Assembly: GCA_009741485.1 (NCBI GenBank)
Contig: CM019236.1
Location: 49,031,859 to 49,095,858, forward strand
Length of the DNA: 64,000 nt
DNA from: Malurus cyaneus samueli
Lineage: Eukaryota > Chordata > Aves > Passeriformes > Maluridae
Reading direction: 5' to 3'
A program made the position numbers and the translations under genes. Positions 27,251-39,784 of this stretch are shown here, piece after piece; the first letter of the stretch is position 1, and each line of letters opens with the position of its first letter. A model generated the notes under the pieces. It was not told where the DNA came from and searched no databases. It saw nothing but the letters and a program-made list of their open reading frames with translations.

Positions 27251-28327
27251 GTCACTCTAATATCTTGTTCACTCAATGATCCTTTATAACTTGGATAAAA
27301 ACGTGTCGCGCCTCACCCATGTAAATGAGATCTCAATTCACACAATCATACATGATAGTCTTGTCTAAATAAGAGAATTTGTTAAAATGGTCTAACAGGC
27401 GACAAAATCGAAAAAAAAAAAAAAAAAAAAAACACCTAACAAATAAAAATTTATTAAAGTCCTCTGAATAATTTTATTCTCATTAGATGCAGTCGGGCCT
27501 AATAAGGAAACAGCATCTGAGTGGTACCTTTTCGAATAATGGGCTAGCGATTTTCTAGTGCTCTGTTTGATGCACCCATGTTATGGACACACAGAACAAG
27601 ATTCTGCTGGCTTGTTGTTAAGAACTCTGTGGTTTCAGAAAGCTTCCAGTCTCCAAACACATTTGCCAAGGGCATACCTGGTTTATTTAATAAACAGGAA
27701 ACAATGCAGTTGACTAGAGTACTGACTGACCTCGCCTGCAAGTATTGCACCCCTGAAAGCCTGCAAGGTAAAAGTAATAGGCAATGTGACGAAGTGATGC
27801 ACAGCTGGGCAGATGATTCTGAGAAGAGCAGTTGCCTGATTTGGCAGTGCGAGATTTTTTTTTTCTTCTTTGTATATTTTTGTTTATAGTTTCTCCGTTG
27901 TTTATATTTTTTGACAGGTCTCAGCTAAATTAGAAAGGTGTGATAACTAATGAGTATTTCATGTTCCATGTGCTAGGAGGTACTGCTGGGAGCTTCGTTT
28001 GTCCTCTGGATGCTACAGCCGCGTTGGATATAGCAGGGAGACATCCTATGGGCTCTGTGTGAATTGAAGCTGGAAAAATTCTGCCTCATCCTTTGCTTCG
28101 TCTCGTATAAACATCTAGCAAAGCATCGCTTTGGGTTTCGTCGTGAATCTACAATTTGTGGTGCACGCATGTCAAGTGCCATCCAGCGGCTGCTTTCTTA
28201 GTTGATATGTACTCAAAAGCAATTATTATCGAGCCTCACTACATGTAAGCTCATTTCTCTGTCCTAGTTTATGCTCCATTTTTCCATTTCCTCTGACATT
28301 TCTACAATGAAGCAGGGAAAAAACTCG
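27251..28327. other. Gap-edge sequence, no gene seen
   Basis: This continues the noisy block, with a poly-A of 22 at 27411-27432, then becomes more regular from about 27540. A 129-nt exon-like segment at 27639-27767 has an acceptor 'gtggtttcag' and a donor 'gcaag|gtaaaa', but it lies in sequence of doubtful accuracy. The ORFs are not recognised. Confidence 0.4.
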
Positions 28328-28873
28328 NNNNNNNNNNNNNNNNNNNNNNNNNNNNNNNNNNNNNNNNNNNNNNNNNNNNNNNNNNNNNNNNNNNNNNNNN
28401 NNNNNNNNNNNNNNNNNNNNNNNNNNNNNNNNNNNNNNNNNNNNNNNNNNNNNNNNNNNNNNNNNNNNNNNNNNNNNNNNNNNNNNNNNNNNNNNNNNNN
28501 NNNNNNNNNNNNNNNNNNNNNNNNNNNNNNNNNNNNNNNNNNNNNNNNNNNNNNNNNNNNNNNNNNNNNNNNNNNNNNNNNNNNNNNNNNNNNNNNNNNN
28601 NNNNNNNNNNNNNNNNNNNNNNNNNNNNNNNNNNNNNNNNNNNNNNNNNNNNNNNNNNNNNNNNNNNNNNNNNNNNNNNNNNNNNNNNNNNNNNNNNNNN
28701 NNNNNNNNNNNNNNNNNNNNNNNNNNNNNNNNNNNNNNNNNNNNNNNNNNNNNNNNNNNNNNNNNNNNNNNNNNNNNNNNNNNNNNNNNNNNNNNNNNNN
28801 NNNNNNNNNNNNNNNNNNNNNNNNNNNNNNNNNNNNNNNNNNNNNNNNNNNNNNNNNNNNNNNNNNNNNNNNN
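28328..28873. other. Assembly gap (546 N)
   Basis: An unbroken run of N. Long frames reported across it are artefacts. Confidence 1.
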
Positions 28874-30486
28874 CATGTGTTTTAAGTACTGTGACAGATT
28901 TCAGGGAAAGAGGGTTGGTGCTTATTGCATGGCTGCTACAATCAGTGTTTTCAGAACAAAGCAGGAAGGAGGTTACTTAAAATCACAAATTCCGCATATC
29001 AATTTTATTACTTTATTGCCATTAAAGCAGGGAAGTGCTTTTCATGACGGTGGTTTTTTTATAGTCGACCATTTTAAATGTAAAGCAAATAGAGGTTTTC
29101 TTTTGTCGTATAGGTATTATGCATTACCTCATTTTTATTTCTTCTGGGACTAGATAATTCCCACCAAATCAATAATTCTTATGGAAGTGAGACACTTAAA
29201 TGACACTTGAGAAATCTGTACATGTAAAATGCTTTTCCTATAAAGCCACGGGTCAACTTCTCAGTGAAATTTAAACCAGTACACACTGAGTGTACAAGGT
29301 CACCTTGTACTGCAGCAGATAAAAGCAGCAGTATCAGGTTAGACAAGATCTATCTAGCCCAATATTATGTCTCATTTGTTGGTGGCAGAAACATCAGAAG
29401 CATACCTGTGATTAATGTGAGCTGTAGTTTGCCAGGGTCCTGGACATCTCCTGAAGAAACCAGAAAAAAATCTACAAGTATCAGAAGCTTAGAGAAGTTC
29501 GCCAAGAACATAACATGTCTCTCTGTGTTGAGTTGCTGCTCTGCACTGGAGCTGCATCCTGCCCTAATAACTTTCACAGACACCAGTAGCCATTGCAGCT
29601 GCCAGTTTGTTAAAGACTCAAGAGCTGCCAAGAGAGCAAGAAAGTAAAATAAAAACAAAATAGGTAGCCCAGGTGGTGAAGAGCTTAGGATCCAACTGCA
29701 GGGGACTTGGTCCCTTCAGTCAAGATCTCTAAAGTGAATGGCTTTACACAGTAGAGAAAAATACAACTCATAGGCTTTTAAATCAAAAAGTATCTGACCC
29801 CATATAGCTGGAGCAGGACTTAGTTAAAGTCTGTTGAGATCCTAGAATCCATATTATTAATTTTAAACAATCTTTTTCAGCAGGTAGAGGAAATCAATGT
29901 ATTGGGGATTTGTTCTTATGTCACATTCAGTAATGATGCACAGTCACTAATGAGTTACTAGAGTAGTCTGAGGTCTTCCTTTACCCACCCAAAGTACCTT
30001 TATTGAAATAGAAATAATCTACAAAAATTATCCTCCTGTAATTTCATTGCTTATAAAAACTAGATATGAAATAAGCCATAGTTGGTAGCAAGCCTTGTTC
30101 TAACATCCTTTTCCAGAGATGACAATAGAAAATCAAGGTTAGCTGGGATTTTCCTTCTGTGGCTTCATGAGATGACATAAACACAGACCTTCCAAATTCT
30201 TTTCTTTAAGCATATGTGTATTAATGCTCAATTGAACAAATTATAGCCACCCTCTATATTCAGACAGATGACACTGAACAGACATGACTTGGACAGGTTT
30301 CAAGATCCTTGACTTTTGCTGGTCCTCATAAGCCCATGATTTCCTTTTAAAGTATTTTGGTATCATGGTGTCTGGTTATATGGCTTCAAAAAGATCTCTG
30401 TGCCTTGTAAGGCACAGAGGCTTTTCTCAGAGTTTTGATCTAAAATTTCAACATCTTCGTTGAATATTTGTGATTGACATTAATAA
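28874..30486. other. Presumed LINGO2 intron, no gene seen
   Basis: Unique sequence. A 127-codon frame at 29264-29647 is the longest here. It has no recognisable domain and its minus-strand shadow is open as well, which is typical of chance. Confidence 0.5.
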
Positions 30487-31265
30487 TCATGGAATCATAG
30501 ACTTATTAAGGCTGGAAAGGAGCTCCAAAATCACCATGCCAATTAAACCATGGCACTGTGCCACACCGAGTCGCTTCTTGAGCACTCCTGGGGTGGTGGT
30601 TCTGCTACTATTCTGGGCAGTCTATCCCAATTCTTAACCGCTCTTTCAGTGAAAAAATACTTCCTGATGTCCTGAACCTCCTTGGCCCAGTAAGTCCATT
30701 TCCTTTTGTTTTGCTGCTAGTTGCCTGGAGGAAGAGGCCAACCCACTCCTACAATCTCTTTTCAGGCAGTTGTAGAGAGTGATAAGGTCACCCCTGAGCC
30801 TCCTTTTTTCCTGACTAAACACCCCCAGGTCCCTCAGCTGCTCCTCATAAGTAGCCTCTGAACTCTTCATCAGCTCTTTTGCCCTTCTCTGGACCAACTC
30901 CAGTACCTCAGTGTCCTTCTTGTAATGAGGGACAAGGACGCCAGAACTGGACACAGGACTCATGTGGGCTCACCAGTGCTGAGTACAGGGGGACTGCCTT
31001 GGTCCTGCTGGCCACACTATTGCTGGTACAGGCCAGGATGCCCCCGGCCTTCTTGGCCACCTGGGCACACACTGACTCATGTTCAGACACTGTTGACCAG
31101 CACTCCCAGGTCCTTTTCTGCTGGGTAGCTTTCCAGAAACTCTGCCCAAGTCCATAGCACTGAACGGGGTTGTTATGACCTAAGGGCAGGCCTGGCACTT
31201 GGCCTTATTGAACCTCATACAACTGGCATCAGTCCACGGATCCAGCCTGTCCATTGAGCTTTGCA
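30487..31265 (-). mobile_element. CR1 LINE fragment, antisense
   Basis: Read on the minus strand, it ends with the CR1 tail (plus-strand 'catggaatcatagacttatt', 'aaggctggaaagg'). It holds the usual reversed 3'UTR order: 'cagtgaaaaaatacttcctg', 'caggcagttgtagagagtga', 'cctcagctgctcctcata', 'ctcaccagtgctgagtacag', 'ccttcttggccacctgggca', 'gtccttttctgctgggta', 'gatccagcctgtcca'. About 0.78 kb, truncated just before the reverse-transcriptase region, with no intact frame. Confidence 0.93.
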
Positions 31266-31663
31266 CTTTCACAAACCTCAGTCTCTGCTTTCTTTCATGG
31301 TTATATTCTCAAACCGGTTTTATTGTGTATAGAATGATGAAGGCCTCTGACACCACATATTAGCAATTAACCAATGAGGAGAGTGCAGTTAGCACTACTT
31401 CAAAGTGGGACTATTGTAATATCATGCAAGCACACTACCCTCTCTTCTGAATTTTGATTCTTTTTTCCTTATATCTCCCACAAGGTGCTCTGAAAGGAGG
31501 TCTGTGAGTAGATATTTGGCAAAGAGATTGCTAAAACTCTCTATTTTCATTTCTTGCTTTGCTAATGTCCAAGAGCCATTGTAAAACTCTGCAGTTTTTT
31601 TCAAATTACAGTGAATATGCTTCTTTTCATTAAGATTCCATTACAACCACCTTCAATTCTACA

Positions 31664-31727
31664 ATTAATTTTTTTATTTTAAAAAAATTTAAAATTTATT
31701 TTTAAAAATTTTAAATTTTTTTTTATT
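31664..31727. repeat. 64-nt A/T-only low-complexity segment
   Basis: Only A and T, with alternating A and T blocks that are partly self-complementary ('aaaatttatttttaaaaatt' and similar). Confidence 0.9.
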
Positions 31728-32107
31728 GCTTCTCCAGTTTACTGCATCTCTACTGTAGTATACATAGTTAGTAAAGTATGGATATTGTGTCTTATATTAC
31801 TTGGGGGTTTAATATTATTTAAGATAAAAAAGTTTAGGAGAGGAATGTGTCTGTTTCTCAGCAGTAGTCCTAGTTATTACACCTTTTGCTAGTTTTCATT
31901 GTTAATGTGACTTGATTCTGGTTATACTGCACTGTCTGAGAGTCAAAAGCAGCTCTAGATGTCATTGCCAAATAATGAATGCTTCTTTGTATAAGACATT
32001 TCATTTCCTAGACTTGAACTAGAGAAAACAAAGTCTAATTACTTGTTTGTTTTGAGACTTCTGTGTTCTTCATAGTTTGAAGGAGTCATTTATTTGTTTG
32101 TTCACTT

Positions 32108-32109
<2 letters not shown>

Positions 32110-32142
<33 letters not shown>
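32110..32142. repeat. Poly-T tract (33 T)
   Basis: The longest homopolymer in the window. It could be the antisense tail of a processed retrocopy lying to its right, but the sequence after it shows no recognisable gene. Confidence 0.95.
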
Positions 32143-35100
32143 CTTTGCTTAAAGATTTTCCAGTTTCCCAGTGGAGAAAAGAGATTTTTGAAGTCTCATG
32201 AGACCTAGGCTGAATATATGTAGGGGAATACTTATTCATCAGTGTCTTGCTAACTTAATGATAGAGATATTTCAAGTAGCATAGCATATGTTTTGAGAAA
32301 TAGGGTCTAAATCAGAGCTGAGAGTGATGTATTCAGCATTTCTTAAATGGCACATATGATTTAATGCAGATAAAGGTGTACATTTCCAGATATTTTTTCA
32401 TATAACAGTTACTCAAATGCATATGAATTTTTTTTGCATAGCTTCTGGAATTTATGGTAAGCAATAGATATTCCTGTTGGTGTATTAACAGTATGATTCT
32501 AGTAGAATATGATAGAAGGAAAAGTTTATAGACTATGTACCAATATTACCCTACAGAGGAGTGGAGTGATGGAAAAGCCAATGGAATGGAAATGTGAATT
32601 GTTGATCTCCAGTGCTGTCTTAAATAAAATTGTGTCGGTTAAGTCCTTGTACTTCCAGGAACTGACTGTCATGCTTCATATTGTGTGATGAACTGAATTC
32701 ACACTTCATATGAATTACTGACTAGTTTAATATTTGAGACAAGAAAGCAAAGTTATCACGTCTACTGGAAAAACTATAAATCACACATAAGAACAAAAAT
32801 CAAATTAAGGTGGTAGATTGGATTTTTGAAATTCTGTTGTTGATGACTAGTCAATTTAATTCATTATACCTCAAACTAGCAAGTGCATTGCATACTTACA
32901 CTCATCTAAAAAGAGTTCCTGAATGCATGGCAAATTCTTTGACTGAACAGCCAACTAGCACCAGATGGCATGGCAGGACGCTGCCTAAAAATTTTCTGAA
33001 CTAAAACTTCAGAGATTTGCTGTTCTGCAAAGAACATGCCTAAAATTCCTCAAATGAATTCACATAAACATCTAATTGTAAGGTGTTCCTTAGAAAAAAA
33101 ACGTTTTGTTTGAACTGTATGCTCATTTTTGCCCATTTCAGCTTAGGTTGTTCCTTATTGAAATAGCAACCCCAGTGTTAACCCACTTACCCAGTTGTGT
33201 GATTCCATGAATTTGAAATATGTATCTCAAATGAGGATGAGGGTTTCTGGAACAATTATATAAGCTCCAGTTATTTGTGTTACAGGTTTTGTATGAGGCT
33301 TATTATTTATTCAGAAAGAACACATTTGCTGATCATATTAATTCCAATATTTTTAGTTCTTAGAGGGCTTTACTAGGAACAAAAAGGAAGAGTAAGGGGA
33401 GCTTTTCCTTCTCAAGATCTTGGGAAAGACTCAAGTCTCCTGCTGGGCCATCCTTTTGAGAGATGACAGAGGCAAATTTTACAAGTCAGATGCTGTTGAG
33501 TACGTACAACAGACGTGCCAAGCTGGACTTGGTCCTTAAATGACATCATCATGTCTTTTTACAGTGTTGCAGGTGCCAAAATCCACTCAGTCACACAGAG
33601 TATGAGCATCCCTGAAATGTCACAGAGACCAGCTTTGCTGCCTAGGCTTTTTTCATCAGGTAGTATTGCAATTTATTTCCACAACTAAATAAAACTTTTT
33701 CATTGCTAAAAATTTAATAATACAGAGAGAGTCATTAGGAGGGAAGAAGAACTCTTGCTTGAAATGATGACTCAGTGAAGAAGACAGATTTGGGAAAGCT
33801 GCTCCATACGGCAGAAGTTTTCCACCAGAAGGTCCTCCCACCATCCCTGCCAGATTGTGTGAAGGGATGCAGAGGACGTGCTTGCCAGCCAGGCATTGGG
33901 AAGTGGATCAGAGATTGATATGCTTAATCTACTCTGCATCCACCTTCCCCGTGCTTTTCTGAGGATGCCATTCCAAATCACAGCCATTAGCCAAATGGCT
34001 ATTTGGAACTGTTTGGAATGAGTTCTGGTCTGGATTCAGAATGCCATTCCTCTCTCCTCTGTGCCTTTTTCCCTCCATCCTGCCCCATGTGAAGTCAGTG
34101 ATTCATTCTCTTTTGTTTCCTCCATATGGCAGGATCTATAAGAAAAGAAGGATAAATGCTCCAACAGAACGTACCCTTTCAATCCCAGAAGAGGCAGAGG
34201 GAAACAAACAGCATTTGCTCTTTATTTTCTTCTCTTTACATTTGTGAATAAGTTGGAAGGTTTGGACTGTTCCTTTTCCCTTACAGTGACAAGTTCTGGT
34301 CCCTGAGTCCCGATGGTACACTTATTTGTGTGCTAAGCACATAGCAACTCTCTTTGCAACTACCTAAAATCCTGTTCTGTGCAGCTGATAGGGCAGAAAT
34401 CAGTAAAGTTGACTCCAAGTTGCTCTCTCTAAACATCTGCCTGGTGCTAACTTCATCTCATAAATTTTTGTTCATGAGATTTTTACAGCCAGGGGTTACA
34501 CATCAGTATTGGACATAATGACAATGCAGAAAATAAGTTAAATTAGTTAGAATAAATATTTCTTAAAGGAAAGCATATTGATGTGTATCAGTCAGTCCAA
34601 GCAAAGTTAGACACAGTATTGTTATAAAAGAAAGAGCCACCCATATTGTGTTGACAGTAAATATATACCAAACAACAATAATGAAAATTTACCAGCATAA
34701 TTCCTTTTCATAAAAATAGCAAGGCAGGTATTCATGAACTGTCTTAATTGACTCAGGCATTAAGTTTCCTGATTGTGAACAAAACTGGCAGCAAAGTCAC
34801 ACTTATTTAAAATTGGTAAATGTTAAAAAAGAAATGGAGATTCTGGTATTGAAGAACCAACTATGCTCACTGCTTTTTAGATAGACATAATACATTTTCC
34901 TCATTACTGATAAATTTTAATTCACAAGAATTTGAGTCAAAACTTCACAGAAGAAACAATTGTTACCAGTACTCCTTTTTCCATTATATGCTCATGGTTC
35001 TGTCTCAGTTGTCATTGTAATCACCTAAAAATTTTCATTTCATTAAGGGTGAAAGTGTCCTTTCCACTCTGGATGATTTTGGATGGGACAACTTTGAAAG

Positions 35101-38100
35101 AAAAAGGGTCCCAGAACCTTGTGGGATTCATAAGTTTATTTCACATTTCAGAGGTGGTGAATAGTGAGAATCAACAAATAGTCTGTTGTCAAAGATCAGC
35201 TGTCAAGATGTTACCTTTTCAGCCACAAAATCAAACTTCAATTGATAATGGATCTATGTGTGTAGACTTTTCCAAGATTTTGTTGCATTTGAGTGGAAGA
35301 CTGGACTTCAAGTCACTTAATTTTGTTGGTCTCTAATTGTACTACTTAATTTGCCTTTCCTTAAACATAAAGTGAAGTAATGTTTAACAAAATAGTTATT
35401 TTAGTTTCCAAATTATCGGTGAGTTACTCAGAAGTTATAAATATATATGCACTAAAATAACCCACAAGAAAATGGGTCAGCTTCCAAATATCTGTGATTT
35501 TGCAAAAATCTGTTCCCACATTAGTGGCCAAGAATACTTTTTCCTTAAATATATGTCTTAAATTTGTTTGTTAATGAAATAAATGAGGAGCTTTAGCTCT
35601 GCAAATTCAAACAATTGGTGAAGGTGGTCTGGATCACTGCTCAGAATCCAAGTTCATGATTTTATACAGAAGTTATTACAGAACATGTCCTAATTCACAT
35701 TGAATTTGCCTAGATATCCAGCACTAGGCATGTCTGGAGCACAATAGCAAGGTATTTGGTCAGTTACATTAGTCAAAAGCTTCATGGGTCAAATATAGAT
35801 ATATTTTTATTATTATTTATAATGCTATATAGTCAGTATAGCCTGGAGTTAATTTATCCTCTCTCAGTAAGAGATTATATTTATTTTTATTTCATTTTAT
35901 TTTAATTAAACATCCCACAGAGTGGCTAACTGCCTATCAATTCTTGATTTTATACAATACCTTTCTTAAGTCTTTTGGGAACACTCAGTTCATGAAGACC
36001 TGCAAGCAGAATGCAGAACAAGACACTGAATCACTGTCTCGACAAACCACATATAATGGCCATTATTAACTCTGTGCTCTTTTCCCTCAGATATTGGAAG
36101 ATAATTAAAATGTGCAACTTTCCTTACCCAAGTGATTGTCAGAGCCCCCAAATACTGAAAATGAAGTTTGGGCAAAAAAGTTCTGAATCACAGAACAGAC
36201 ACTTAGTCTGTGTCATTCTCATCTATCAATTTTCTACAGAAAAAGCTTTTATTTTACACATACACAGACAGCACAGTAATTCTCTACTATTTATTCGCCT
36301 CCATATACAACATTGCCAATTACCAACTTGTCTTAAACTGCCACTGCATAAGCAATGGCAGATATTCAGACCTCACTATTCAGACTGCAATTCACAAATT
36401 TAGCATGAATTTATCTCAAAATTTTATGAAAATAATATTACAATTTTTTTTTCTTTCCTTTTTATCTTCTAAAACTTTTTTGGTGTGTCTTTGCTTCTAT
36501 TCTTTAAAGCTTGAAGTTCCTAAACACAACATTTTTAAGTTACGTCTACAAAAGAGATCTTGGTTTCTCTCACTGGGCTCCAGAAGCCTAGTAAAAACCT
36601 GGAGGCTCAAAGTTTATCAGAATTGACATTATCATTTCACTAAGTGCGTCTGTGCATTTGGAGAAGTGCACTGTTTTTCTCTGTTTCTACCTCTTTAGTG
36701 AATACTTTGTATGATAGGGATTGATTGAAGATGGGATGTCACAACATTTCCAATTTATTTTATTTCTTCTAGCAACAAAGGATTATGTTTAAATGACCCT
36801 ATTAAAAAAAAAAAAAAAGAAAATATTTTCTATGATGGAGGGGAAAATGAAAACCCCAGGCATTTCTAGGAATATTAGAATACAGAAACGGAAAAAAGAA
36901 ACATAATTTATTGAGCAAACAGTTTTCTTAACCTGTCTGATTTCATGCATATGAGTCATCCTGTCACATTAAATACCTCATGTTCTTTAGTTATTATTGA
37001 TATTGCTGCCCTTGAGAGTACAGGAACCTGAGTGGAAGTGAAAGGGCTTTTATTTGAACTCTGTTTATATAATAAAGAAGAGGAAGGAAAAGCCAGTGTT
37101 CTAATGTGAGATACCTACTGCTGATAATCTTAAATGTGCCTTCCTGAACTACATGAGGAAATCCTATCTGGCTGCAAGAGACCATATCAGTGCATAAAAG
37201 CTGATGGAAAACTTACAAGCCTGGCAGTGAGTGAAATCTTGCTCTTATCTAGCATGAGTCTGATCATTCATTTTGTTCATAAGTACACAGACATTGCAAA
37301 ATGCCTTGCTTGAGGAAATAATTGAAGTTTGATTCCCAGCATTGCTTCCAGCAATACCACTGCCAAGCTGCTTTGACTTCAGCAGAAGAAGCTCCTTTTC
37401 ATCTTCTCAGCTGGAAGAAGATTTAGCTAAAACTAGTCTGTGAGACAATGTCATTTTAGGAAGCTGTGCCTGCATTCAGTAGTGTCCACTTGGACCTGAG
37501 AGCAACAGAAGAGATTCCCATATCTGGCAACTGGTCCAGGTTTCAGGTTCCACCTGCAAAGGGCACAGAAGTCTTGGGCTGTAGCACAAGGCACAGGTCA
37601 GATTTTGCAGGCTGAAGTCATACACATCTTCAATCATTTCAACCCAAACTTGCTCACTTCTGAGCTCTCTTGAGAAAGCGACACAAAAGAATGCACATTT
37701 GCATAAAAGAAAGCCATGATTCTCTCTGTTTTGTTGAAATATCTTTTGAGATGTCAGACTTCAACCAGTTCTTTGGCCAGGTACCTTTCAAAGAAATCAA
37801 TATACTAGAGATATAACCTTACATCCTAAACTAAAACAGACATTAACTGATGTAATCTATGAAAGATTGTTTTGACAAACCTTGGTTTGGCAATCTAAGC
37901 AACAAAGTAAAAATCATCACAATATGATTAATCTTAGGCCAGATAATCAAATCTAGAAGAAAAAATAAAAGAGGTGCATGAAATACAGATCTGATCCAGG
38001 TATGAATAAGAGATGGGGCAAGTCCTCTCAAATGTGCTTTTTCCTCAGTCTTAAACTGAAGTATTTAGTTTTCCTGTCATGGGCACAAAGGCACAAGGTA

Positions 38101-38101
38101 C

Positions 38102-38131
38102 AAAAAAAAAAAAACAAAAAAAAAAAAAAAA
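38102..38131. repeat. Interrupted poly-A tract
   Basis: Twelve A, one C, sixteen A and similar. Simple low-complexity sequence. Confidence 0.9.
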
Positions 38132-38535
38132 GTCTAAAATTATTGAGTTGAGCTCAGACAGTTGCATATAGGAAAAAAAAATACTTACAATTTATTATGA
38201 TGCTACTGACTTGCTTATCCTTTTAATATTCACTAATAAAGTGCTCCTTTATAACTGCAGCCACAGTTTATGTTCTTTCTGTTTTGAAGGAGACTGAAAA
38301 TTGAGTTTTGGGTGATTTTATTCTAGTACTCATCCAATTATAGTATATAACTACTTATAAGCAAGAAGTTATGATAACCTGAGGAAAGGAGCAAGCAGCA
38401 AATAATTTTTTTTTTTTTTTTTGCTTAGCCAGAAACAACAATGTTGTGTGAAATACTGAACACTTTCACAACTTTGTATCATTATGCTAGGGTGAGGTAT
38501 CGATTTCCTTTAATTATAACTCAGTTTTGTAAGTT

Positions 38536-38580
38536 TTATATAACTATATATATAATCATATATATATATATATAAAATAT
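38536..38580. repeat. (TA)n microsatellite, imperfect
   Basis: Alternating T and A with the central run 'atcatatatatatatata', preceded by 'aactatatatataa'. Confidence 0.85.
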
Positions 38581-39784
38581 AACTCTGCATATAATCATAT
38601 GGAGTAAGGAGACCATAGTCACTGCTCTTATCCTTTTCATAAAACCCTCTAAAAATATATTAATTTAAAACCTATATAAATTTACACCCATAGCAGCTGC
38701 TTCAGTAAAAAACAGAGCAATGGGTCATTGATACATGCTTTTCTTTCCCTGCTTTCTTAGATTTAAGAAACTAGTGGAATTGCTGAGCCAAATTTGCAAT
38801 GTTTTTTGATCCAGCTGGATGTGGAATGAGGAAATCAAGTGGAAAAGCAGAGAAATCTTTGGGAAGAAAATTGTCTTGGGGAAGGATGGGAGCTGGTTTT
38901 GCATGCATAAGAACAAAGATTATTCCTTTACAGAGGATTTCATGGTCTGTGATTTAGGTAAAAGATGTTGAATTGAAATATGGGTTTCCAAAAACCCGAG
39001 ATGTAAGGAGGAATCACACAAAAGGTCTGAGACACAGTAGTGAGAAACAGCCTGAATATATCCTGAAAGACCTTACCTGAGGCTCTCAACCAAAGTGGAA
39101 AGTCATGGATCTCAAGCTGTTTTTGAGGACTTAGTCTGGCCAGTCAAAACATTCTTCTGAGATTTATGGCTTCACCTCACACAGTACATGTGTACAGTGA
39201 GGGATCATGATTACTGATGTGGGATATTCAGAGAAATACTGGCGCTGATAACCATTTCTGAGCAGATTTACATGAGTGAAGACTCAGTTGGGTTTGCAGG
39301 TTTTAATGTCTTTTTGCGTTGGTCATCCCGCTTACCATGAATAGGTGCACATCTGGCAATTTCATACCATATGGAAAGTTAACTAGTGTGAATTCCAGTG
39401 GGATTTATCGCAGTGTGTGCAAAATCTCTCTACATTACTTATCAATGGATTGCAGTTGGTTTAGCAGTGAAAATCTCTATCTCAGTGTGTCATTTCATGG
39501 ATAAAATCTTCTTTTGCAACTGCATGGAGTTCAATTTTGATCCATTAAGTCGAAGGTCACAAATTATCTAAAGCTACTCAAAGAAAATTTTAGATAATTA
39601 AATGTATTTTTGCAACGAGTCCTCCCAGGTAAAAACAATTGTTGGATACTACACTTGTGACTCTGGCCTGTAGCTGATTTTCCAGTTAATTATTTCTGAA
39701 GACAAAGTAACTTAAATAAATATCCCATAGGAAAAAGAAGGTTTTAATGTTTAATCTCCTTTTTAGATTTACTGAGCTAGGTCT

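Larger units (their letters stand above)
31266..39784. other. Presumed LINGO2 intron, no gene seen
   Basis: AT-rich unique DNA with several low-complexity tracts: A/T-only at 31664-31727, 33 T at 32110-32142, poly-A at 36805-36818, A-rich at 38102-38131, poly-T at 38406-38423 and (TA)n at 38536-38580. Frames of 130-138 codons (34932-35336, 36011-36403, 36210-36626) are rich in L, F, S and I, as expected of AT-rich chance ORFs, and are not recognised as proteins. Confidence 0.55.

Noticed and set aside
28226..28885. Long reading frames on both strands (204 and 216 codons)
   Set aside because: They consist almost entirely of N translated as X across the assembly gap.
29264..29647. 127-codon frame
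   Set aside because: Composition is unremarkable, the opposite strand is open too, and no family resemblance was seen.
34932..36626. Three frames of 130-138 codons
   Set aside because: Rich in F, L, I and S as AT-rich non-coding DNA gives; overlapping in different frames and without known motifs.
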